From Herminiimonas arsenitoxidans (GTDB taxonomy: Bacteria; Pseudomonadota; Gammaproteobacteria; Burkholderiales; Burkholderiaceae_D), in assembly GCF_900130075.1 (NCBI RefSeq), contig NZ_LT671418.1, positions 3,224,001 to 3,288,000 of the forward strand: DNA of 64,000 nucleotides. Reading direction: 5' to 3'. Each line of letters starts with the position of its first letter. The first letter of the stretch is position 1. The notes below the pieces were generated by a model. That model did not search any database, was not told where the DNA came from, and was given only the letters and a program-made list of their open reading frames with translations. The position numbers and the translations under genes are program-made. This document shows, in pieces, positions 57,928 to 64,000 of this stretch.

Positions 57928-58275
57928 TCATGTGCGGAAGATGAAATAAACCGCACCGACTAAACACAGTGCTGCCCATACATAATCCAGCTTGAACGGC
58001 TGCCCCATAAAAACGATGGCAAATGGCACGAACACCGTGAGTGTAATCGCTTCCTGCATAATTTTCAGTTGAGCCAAACTGAACTGTGTATAGCCGATGC
58101 GATTGGCAGGCACTTGCAGTAAATATTCGAACAGCGCGATACCCCAGCTGATCAGCGCGGCTATCCACCAAGGCTTGGACGCAAGCCCTTTCAAATGGCC
58201 ATACCAGGCGATGGTCATGAACACGTTCGATAGCGTCAATAAGCCGATTGTTTGAACGATTACAGGAATCTGCAT
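57928..58275 (-). CDS. DMT-superfamily small membrane protein (DUF486)
   Basis: 115 residues from ATG 58275 (GAGGCCGCC before it). Four hydrophobic helices, with TIAWYGHLKGLASKPWW and LFEYLLQVPANRIGY typical of DUF486, a short relative of drug/metabolite transporters that likely works as a dimer. Function unknown. A longer frame starting at 58407 would overlap folK and lacks support. Confidence 0.8.
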   Translation of the reverse strand: MQIPVIVQTIGLLTLSNVFMTIAWYGHLKGLASKPWWIAALISWGIALFEYLLQVPANRIGYTQFSLAQLKIMQEAITLTVFVPFAIVFMGQPFKLDYVWAALCLVGAVYFIFRT

Positions 58276-58348
58276 GGCGGCCTCGTGAAGTGAATATTCA
58301 TTCTGGGGAGTGGGTAATGCTGGATGTTTGAGTTGATTGCAGAAGCTG

Positions 58349-58837
58349 TTAAGCAATCTTCCGTATCGCTTGATCTGCGACTGCAGGCACGAATTGATGT
58401 GCTGCACCTAGTCCGGGAATGATGATGAAGGGATCGATTTGCAGCAATGGTATCAGTACGAATGCGCGTGCTGTCATGCGCGGGTGCGGCACGGATAAGG
58501 TAGGTGTAGCAATGATCTCATCGCCATACAACAACACATCAAGATCGAGTGTACGTGGTGCATTGAAGTAAGGACGTTCACGTCCGAACGTTTGTTCCAG
58601 TGCCAGCAATGCCTGCAACAATTCTTCGGCAGACAGGCTGGTGGTCACACGTGCAACGGCATTGATGTAATCGTCGCCGCTGGAATCGATAGGTGCTGTA
58701 CGGAAGAGGGAAGACTGCCCGGTCACGCGTGTGGTGGGCAGTTGATCCAGTTCAGTCAATGCACGCAGAACATGGCCCTCGGCATCACCCAGATTCGAGC
58801 CGATGCCAATGTAAGCGGTGATCTGCGGTTTGCTCAT
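58349..58837 (-). CDS. folK: HPPK, folate synthesis kinase FolK
   Basis: 162 residues. AYIGIGSNLGD at the start, the HPPK signature RPYFNAPRTLDLDVLLYGDE (about 91-110) with the Mg-binding Asp pair, and PHPRMTARAFVLIPL. Transfers pyrophosphate from ATP to 6-hydroxymethyl-dihydropterin. ATGA overlap with pcnB. Confidence 0.96.
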   Translation of the reverse strand: MSKPQITAYIGIGSNLGDAEGHVLRALTELDQLPTTRVTGQSSLFRTAPIDSSGDDYINAVARVTTSLSAEELLQALLALEQTFGRERPYFNAPRTLDLDVLLYGDEIIATPTLSVPHPRMTARAFVLIPLLQIDPFIIIPGLGAAHQFVPAVADQAIRKIA

Positions 58838-60189
58838 TCCGGTGCGGTTGGATTGGTTTTGCGTGAACGGCTACGGCGACGTGGACGTTTTTTTGCCGGG
58901 ACTTCGCTTGCGCTTGCAGCGGGTTTTTTTGCCAACAGTGCTTCGCGGCTTGGGCCGTCTGCTTCCATGAATGCAGTCCACCATTCGCCAATTTCGCTAT
59001 CGATTTCACCAGACGCACAACGCAGCAACAGGAAATCGTAGCCGGCGCGCATGCGCAGATGTTCGAGCAGTTTGTATGGCGATTTACCGACACGACGTTC
59101 GAAGCGCGGTTGCATCGCCCAGATATCGCGCATATCGGATGCGATCTTGCGTTGCAATGCGAGCTTGTCAGTTTGTGTATTCAAGACATCGTCGGCTGCC
59201 AGATGCAGAGCTGGAATCGGATATTCGCCAGCCGCTTGATAGGCCGTCCATTTTTCCAATACTTGATGCCACAAAAGTGAAGCGAACAGGAAGCCGGGAG
59301 AAACCGGTTTGCCTTGCTTGACGCGTTCGTCGGTGCTGGCTAATGCCAAGCGTACGAATTTTTCACCCAGCGGTTGTTCCAGTACGACGTCGAGTAAAGG
59401 CAGCAAGCCGTGGTGCAAACCTTCCTTGCGCAATTGTTGCAAACAGGCGAGTGCGGAACCGCTCATCAGCAGTTTCAACATTTCATCGAATACGCGTGCT
59501 GCAGGTACGTTGTTGATCAACGGTGCCATCACGCTGATCGGTGCACTGGTGGCTGGATCGATGGTGAAGTTGAGCTTGGCAGCGAAGCGTACGACGCGCA
59601 GCAGACGTACCGGATCTTCGCGGTAACGTGCTTCCGGTACGCCGATGATGCGCAGTGTCTTATTGCGGATATCGGCCATGCCACCGTGATAGTCCAGCAC
59701 GGTTTGTGTGGCCGGATCGTAGTACATCGCATTGATGGTGAAGTCGCGGCGCAGCGCATCTTCATGTTGTTCGCCGAAGGTGTTGTCGCGCAGTACGCGA
59801 CCGTGTTCATCCTTGGGTGCTGCATCGGTCGAGGTACCGCGGAAGGTGGTGACTTCCAGCAAATCCTGACCGAACATGACGTGTACGATTTGAAAACGTT
59901 TGCCGATGATGAAGGCGCGGCGGAACAGGCGTTTGACTTGTTCCGGCGTCGCATTGGTTGCGATATCGAAATCTTTAGGTTTGACACCCAGCAGCAGATC
60001 GCGCACGGCGCCACCGACTAAAAAGGCTTTGTATCCTGCCTGCTGCAAAGTGCTGGTGACACGTATCGCATTGGAAGAAACCAATTGCGGATCGATGCCG
60101 TGCTCTTTTGCAGTCAGTACCACCGGTTGGGTGTGGTCACCTGTTTTTTGTTTTGTGCCGAGGATACGACGGATAAGCTTTTTAATCAT
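58834..60189 (-). CDS. pcnB: Poly(A) polymerase I PcnB
   Basis: 451 residues. Nucleotidyltransferase head AFLVGGAVRDLLLGVKPKDFDIATNA with catalytic Asp73 and Asp75, RRDFTINAMYYDP, and the RNA-binding body. A Lys/Arg-rich tail (KKRPRRRSRSRK) favours PcnB over CCA-adding enzyme. Adds 3' poly(A) tails that promote RNA decay. It overlaps folK by 4 bp and the HAD gene upstream by 8 bp, so translation is coupled. Confidence 0.95.
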   Translation of the reverse strand: MIKKLIRRILGTKQKTGDHTQPVVLTAKEHGIDPQLVSSNAIRVTSTLQQAGYKAFLVGGAVRDLLLGVKPKDFDIATNATPEQVKRLFRRAFIIGKRFQIVHVMFGQDLLEVTTFRGTSTDAAPKDEHGRVLRDNTFGEQHEDALRRDFTINAMYYDPATQTVLDYHGGMADIRNKTLRIIGVPEARYREDPVRLLRVVRFAAKLNFTIDPATSAPISVMAPLINNVPAARVFDEMLKLLMSGSALACLQQLRKEGLHHGLLPLLDVVLEQPLGEKFVRLALASTDERVKQGKPVSPGFLFASLLWHQVLEKWTAYQAAGEYPIPALHLAADDVLNTQTDKLALQRKIASDMRDIWAMQPRFERRVGKSPYKLLEHLRMRAGYDFLLLRCASGEIDSEIGEWWTAFMEADGPSREALLAKKPAASASEVPAKKRPRRRSRSRKTNPTAPE

Positions 60190-60856
60190 TGAATAGATTG
60201 ATGATCGGCCAGCCCTGCGCTTGAGCGTGCGCAGTCAGCAAGGCGTTGGGGTTGGTTGCAATCGGATGAGTGACGATGGACAACAAGGGAATATCGTTTT
60301 GCGAGTCGCTATAAAAATAGCTGCGTTCGAAATCCTTCAAGGAAAGGCCGCGCGCGGCCAGCCACGCATTGGTATGTGTGATTTTACCTGCGCCTGAGGT
60401 TGGGATGCCAACTAGTTTTCCGGTCAGATTGCCGTCCGGCTTGAGTTCCGGTTCGGCGGCGATCAAATGTTCGACGCCGAGCGCTTGCGCAATCGGTGCC
60501 GTAATAAAGCGATTAGTCGCCGTGACGATGGCAATCAGATCGCCGGCGTCTTGATGTTTTTTCAATAGATCGCGTGCTGGCGGCAGGATAACCGGATCAA
60601 TAACTTCTTTCATGAAGGCTTGATGCCAGTCGTCCAGTTGCGTACGCGGGAATTGTGCGAGTGTGCCGAGCACGAACTCCTGGTATTCGGTGGGATTCAA
60701 GGTGCCATTCTGGTACTGCACAAAGAATTCAGCATTACGCTCAGCATAAGCTGCCTGGTCTACTGCACCGGTACGAGAGAGAAATTGTCCCCATTCGTAA
60801 TCGGAGTCGATCGGGAGCAGCGTGTGGTCGAGGTCGAATAAAGCCAGGTTTGTCAT
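60182..60856 (-). CDS. HAD-IB family phosphatase (SerB-like)
   Basis: 224 residues. Motif I LALFDLDHTLL (nucleophile Asp8), motif II IVTATNRFI, motif III Lys in the SFKGKL-like LTGKLVG region, motif IV YSDSQNDIPLL. Belongs to the HAD-IB group near phosphoserine phosphatase; the substrate is unknown. Joined to pcnB and hda by overlapping ends. Confidence 0.88.
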   Translation of the reverse strand: MTNLALFDLDHTLLPIDSDYEWGQFLSRTGAVDQAAYAERNAEFFVQYQNGTLNPTEYQEFVLGTLAQFPRTQLDDWHQAFMKEVIDPVILPPARDLLKKHQDAGDLIAIVTATNRFITAPIAQALGVEHLIAAEPELKPDGNLTGKLVGIPTSGAGKITHTNAWLAARGLSLKDFERSYFYSDSQNDIPLLSIVTHPIATNPNALLTAHAQAQGWPIINLFND

Positions 60857-61548
60857 GAATTTGATTCGGAATTTGCGTCATTTTCCCGTTGCAACAGTTC
60901 GCGCAGCAAGGGGAGGGTAATTGGTCGTTTTGTTTCCAGTGAGTACTGATCGAGTGCGTCCAGCATCGCCGATAAAGAGCGCATATCGCGCGCAAAATGC
61001 GTAATGAGGTAGGGTAACACGCCCGGCGACAGTGTCAGCCCGCGCGCGGTGGCCGTGTGCGTCAAGGCAGCAATCTTTTCTTCATCGCTCAAGCCGTGTA
61101 CCTGATAGATCAAGCCCCAGCCGAAGCGGGTGCGTAAATCTTCGCGCACGGTAAGGGTGGCGGGTGCGGCGTTGCCGGCGGCGATCAGGCAGCCGCCTTG
61201 TTCGCGTACCTGGTTAAAGAGCGCAAAGGCGGCAATTTGTGTGTCAGGCGTCAGTTTGTGGCTATCGTCGATCAGGTAGAGCGTGGTCGCCGTGTCGTAC
61301 AGGAAGTCATCAGTCGTGGCATCGCCGGCGATATAGCGGGCTTGCGGCGTTTCAGCCATGGCGCGCAGCAGATGCGTTTTGCCGGCACCGGCATCGCCCC
61401 ATATATAGACGAAGCGCTCGTCCAGCCCATTTGGGCTACCTTGCGACAGGCGTTGCAGCAACTGAGCCAATTCTTCATTGGCTCCGACTACAAACGATTC
61501 CAGCGTCTGTGGTTTTTCGGCGGGTAAATCGAGTAACAACTGCCTCAT
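60853..61548 (-). CDS. hda: DnaA regulatory inactivator Hda
   Basis: 231 residues from ATG 61548; MRQLLLDLPAEKP at that start contains the beta-clamp-binding motif (QLLLDL) expected at the Hda N-terminus, which is why I prefer it to a start at 61599. A single AAA+ module: Walker A GDAGAGKTHL (51-60), Walker B LYLIDDSHKL, sensor and Arg finger regions. With the sliding clamp it promotes DnaA-ATP hydrolysis. Divergent from purM. Overlaps the HAD gene by 4 bp. Confidence 0.93.
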   Translation of the reverse strand: MRQLLLDLPAEKPQTLESFVVGANEELAQLLQRLSQGSPNGLDERFVYIWGDAGAGKTHLLRAMAETPQARYIAGDATTDDFLYDTATTLYLIDDSHKLTPDTQIAAFALFNQVREQGGCLIAAGNAAPATLTVREDLRTRFGWGLIYQVHGLSDEEKIAALTHTATARGLTLSPGVLPYLITHFARDMRSLSAMLDALDQYSLETKRPITLPLLRELLQRENDANSESNS

Positions 61549-61900
61549 GCTTGTTTCGTCATATTTATTTGTGAAAAAGGCAATGCTCGTATTTGGCAAG
61601 AAAGGCTCGAATAAAGCCGTTTCATGGCAAACACAGAGACATATCCCTGTTTATTTTGCTGGTTCGGTAAAGAAAGTGACATCAAATGAGGGAGGAGGGG
61701 GATCGATTTGATAAAATACCGCTTAGCCCGAATTATAGAGCCTGAATCATCCTGTTTTGGAAGCGCGCATATTTTGATTTTGCTCGCGATGACTCCCGCT
61801 CATTGCGATCCTGATCCGCTTCGTCCTCCAAAACAATGATCCACAGGTCAGCCATCCGGCCACAACCGTCTATTTTACTGCCTCTGCTGCCAATCACATC
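61549..61900. promoter_or_regulatory. Divergent hda / purM control region
   Basis: 352 bp without a gene. A TTGATA (61708-61713), 17 bp, then AATTAT (61731-61736) may serve purM; a purine-rich GGGAGGAGGGGG (about 61690-61701) lies just before. No PurR-like palindrome was recognised. Confidence 0.4.
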
Positions 61901-62944
61901 ATGAGTTCCACTTCTAATATTTCACTTTCCTATCGCGACGCTGGTGTTGACATCGATGCGGGCGATGCCCTGGTCGAAGCGATCAAGCCATTTGCCAAGC
62001 GCACCATGCGCGAAGGCGTAATGGGCGGCCTCGGCGGTTTCGGTGCCATGTTCGAAATCAGCAAGAAGTACAAAGAGCCGGTGCTGGTATCCGGTACCGA
62101 TGGCGTCGGCACCAAGCTGAAGCTGGCATTTGAATTGAATCGTCACGACACGGTCGGTATCGATCTGGTCGCGATGAGCGTCAACGACATTCTGGTACAA
62201 GGCGCAGAGCCTTTGTTCTTCCTCGATTACTTCGCTTGCGGCAAGCTCGATGTAGCGATCGCAACAGACGTGATCAAAGGCGTGGCCAAAGGCTGCGAGC
62301 AAGCAGGTTGCGCGTTGATTGGTGGCGAAACTGCTGAAATGCCTAGCATGTACCCAGCTGGCGAATACGATCTGGCCGGCTTCGCAGTCGGTGCAGTCGA
62401 AAAATCGAAAATCATCGATGGCACCAAAATCGCTCCGGGCGACGTCGTCCTGGGTCTGGCTTCGTCGGGTGCGCACTCCAACGGTTATTCGCTGGTACGC
62501 AAGATCATCTCGGTCGCGAATCCAGACTTGAATGCTGATTTCCACGGTCGCAAACTGGCTGACGTGTTGATGGAACCTACCCGCATTTACGTCAAACCGT
62601 TGCTGGCACTGATGGCAGCTATGGAAGTCAAAGGCATGGTCCACATCACTGGCGGTGGCTTGGTGGAAAACATTCCACGCGTATTGCAGCCGCATTTGAC
62701 CGCTGTGCTGGAAAGCAGCGCATGGGATATGCCGCCATTGTTCAAATGGTTGCAACAACACGGTGGTGTGGCTGACGCAGAAATGCATCGCGTCTTCAAC
62801 TGCGGTATTGGTATGACCGTGATCGTGGCGAAAGAAAATGCAGATGCAGCGATGGCGCAATTGAAAGCTGCTGGCGAAACCGTCATGCGCATCGGTGAAA
62901 TCCGCGAGCGTGCAGAAGGTCAGGCGCAAACCATCGTTCTGTAA
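61901..62944 (+). CDS. purM: Phosphoribosylformylglycinamidine cyclo-ligase (AIR synthase)
   Basis: 347 residues. ATP-dependent ring closure in purine synthesis. [20 protein letters not shown] at the start, [33 protein letters not shown] and [19 protein letters not shown] are diagnostic. A bidirectional terminator follows. Confidence 0.98.
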   Translation: MSSTSNISLSYRDAGVDIDAGDALVEAIKPFAKRTMREGVMGGLGGFGAMFEISKKYKEPVLVSGTDGVGTKLKLAFELNRHDTVGIDLVAMSVNDILVQGAEPLFFLDYFACGKLDVAIATDVIKGVAKGCEQAGCALIGGETAEMPSMYPAGEYDLAGFAVGAVEKSKIIDGTKIAPGDVVLGLASSGAHSNGYSLVRKIISVANPDLNADFHGRKLADVLMEPTRIYVKPLLALMAAMEVKGMVHITGGGLVENIPRVLQPHLTAVLESSAWDMPPLFKWLQQHGGVADAEMHRVFNCGIGMTVIVAKENADAAMAQLKAAGETVMRIGEIRERAEGQAQTIVL

Positions 62945-62976
62945 TTCTTGTGCTGTAAAAGCACACGTAATAAATT

Positions 62977-63011
62977 AAAAAGGCTGCAACACATAGTGTT
63001 GCAGCCTTTTT
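62977..63011. terminator. Bidirectional terminator between purM and the proteasome homologue
   Basis: AAAAAGGCTGCAACAC and GTGTTGCAGCCTTTTT are exact complements around ATA, with A- and T-runs at both ends. Confidence 0.95.
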
Positions 63012-63032
63012 CTTTGTCCGGATGAATTCGGT

Positions 63033-63917
63033 TTAATGTTGTTTGTTATTGCCTTCGTCTTGCGCCAGCGTTTGTAGCGGCGCTGGCGTTGCGGTCGTAG
63101 TGTCGATACCGAATTTGGCAGGGGGCAAGATACGCAGTGGCTGGCTCTTCTGCGCCTGACTGGAGAGCACATTGCTGCTGGCATCCGGTGCTGCATTCCA
63201 CACCGGATCATCTATGCTTTCAAACACTGATTTCAATTGCTTGCCCCAGGTGCTGCGTATCATCTGGAAGTACTGATTGTTTTCATCAATGGTAACGAAG
63301 CGGGTGACAGCCAGTGTGTCCGTTTCATAAATCAGCAAATCGAGTGGTAGACCGACCGAGATATTCGAGCGCAAGGTTGAGTCCATTGAAATCAATGCGC
63401 ACTTCGCCGCTTCATCCAGTGGCGTATCGGTGCTGACGATGCGGTCAATGATGGGTTTGCCGTATTTCGATTCACCGATCTGAAAATATGTATTCTCATC
63501 GTGTGATTCGATGAAGTTACCGGCGGAATACATCTGGAACAAACGACAACGTTCGCCCTTGATCTGCCCGCCAAAAATCATGCTGGCATTGAAGTCGATG
63601 CCGAATTGCTCCAAAGTAGCTGCATCGCGATCATGTACGACGCGGATGGCTTCGCCGACGACTTGTGCCGCTTCATACATGGACGACACGTTCCAGATAC
63701 TTTTTCCGCTGGCTGTTGTGTGTTCAGCAATGATTTGACGCACGGATTGCGAAATCGACAAGTTCCCCGCTGTCATCAAGACAATCAAGCGGTCGCCCGG
63801 TATCTCGAAGATGTTCATCTTGCGGAAGGTGCCGACGTGATCTACGCCGGCATTGGTGCGCGAATCAGAGAGAAAAACCAGCCCGGCATCCAGGCGCATC
63901 GCAACACAATAAGTCAT
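63033..63917 (-). CDS. Proteasome-type peptidase of the Anbu family
   Basis: 294 residues, Ntn-hydrolase of the proteasome/HslV fold. The Met is followed directly by Thr (MTYCVAMRLDAG), so removal of Met exposes the nucleophile Thr1; the conserved Asp17 (SDSRTNAGVD) and the Lys in GTFRKMNIFE complete the usual triad. GDRLIVLMTAGNLS and the length above that of HslV (about 175) fit Anbu (COG3484). About 30 C-terminal residues are low complexity. In other bacteria it sits with transglutaminase-like, alpha-E and ATP-grasp genes; none is in view because the window ends 83 bp upstream. Function not established. Confidence 0.88.
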   Translation of the reverse strand: MTYCVAMRLDAGLVFLSDSRTNAGVDHVGTFRKMNIFEIPGDRLIVLMTAGNLSISQSVRQIIAEHTTASGKSIWNVSSMYEAAQVVGEAIRVVHDRDAATLEQFGIDFNASMIFGGQIKGERCRLFQMYSAGNFIESHDENTYFQIGESKYGKPIIDRIVSTDTPLDEAAKCALISMDSTLRSNISVGLPLDLLIYETDTLAVTRFVTIDENNQYFQMIRSTWGKQLKSVFESIDDPVWNAAPDASSNVLSSQAQKSQPLRILPPAKFGIDTTTATPAPLQTLAQDEGNNKQH

Positions 63918-64000
63918 GGTGATGAAGGAAAAAGCAAAACGCGAATTTTACAGGAAGAGGGAATGTTCTTCATTTCTTCCACTATTGCGACAACATCGGT

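Noticed and set aside
61922..62929. 335-codon frame antisense to purM
   Set aside because: Mirror frame of a highly conserved gene; no domain recognisable.

Overview
The window looks like a chromosomal segment of a betaproteobacterium of the order Burkholderiales, most likely family Oxalobacteraceae (Herminiimonas/Janthinobacterium-like). This is inferred from moderate GC, a Burkholderia-type trimeric porin, the linkages fur / bamE-dapB and grpE-dnaK-dnaJ next to hrcA, nadK, recN and hemH, and the pcnB-folK / panB / hda-purM neighbourhood. I see no insertion sequence, prophage, CRISPR array or rRNA. One tRNA gene, tRNA-Gly(CCC), is present near 1.9 kb.

Layout. 1-4.7 kb: the 3' part of recQ, trmB, tRNA-Gly, an M29-like putative metallopeptidase and an exported beta-lactamase-fold hydrolase. 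4.7-12.9 kb: a porin behind a long, structured AT-rich leader, two paralogous TctDE-like two-component systems transcribed away from each other, and a TerC-family membrane protein plus universal stress protein pair behind 11-bp-phased repeats. 13.1-14.5 kb: a patatin-like lipoprotein. 14.5-21.8 kb: the least conventional region. It has a cytosolic PAS histidine kinase with a NarL-type regulator, a gamma-glutamyltransferase-fold Ntn hydrolase, a CodA-like amidohydrolase with altered active-site residues and a His/Cys-rich tail, a small membrane protein, and a second, Tat-exported Ntn hydrolase. 21.9-33.9 kb: a small Ala/Lys-rich exported protein, a LuxR-type regulator divergent from a hybrid kinase, a Cache-PAS-GGDEF diguanylate cyclase, a Bcr/CflA efflux pump, a GabD-like dehydrogenase with a WYL regulator, a VOC protein, an RlmL-like methyltransferase, a HCCA-isomerase-like protein and HemJ.

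33.9-64 kb is mostly housekeeping. proA, holA, lptE and leuS run leftward, preceded by the apparent operon bamE-dapB-exbB-exbD-barstar, with fur divergent. hrcA and a HAD phosphatase face nadK-recN-hemH. The heat-shock set grpE-dnaK-dnaJ has two good sigma-32-type promoters and no CIRCE element that I could find. Then come a chalcone-isomerase-like protein, a beta carbonic anhydrase, a YpfJ-type metallopeptidase and a chorismate mutase. A leftward cluster follows (panB, deoxynucleoside kinase, DMT protein, folK, pcnB, HAD phosphatase, hda), divergent from purM. The window ends with an Anbu-type proteasome homologue.

The best candidate for an undescribed system is 14.5-21.8 kb. Both GGT-fold enzymes lack the residues that bind the gamma-glutamyl group in E. 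coli GGT, and the deaminase-like enzyme lacks the CodA catalytic Glu and metal-site Asp. The locus therefore probably hydrolyses an amide or amidine compound not predicted by the family names, under control of the adjacent two-component system. All gene starts were judged from ribosome-binding sites, signal peptides and family start patterns; no database search was possible.
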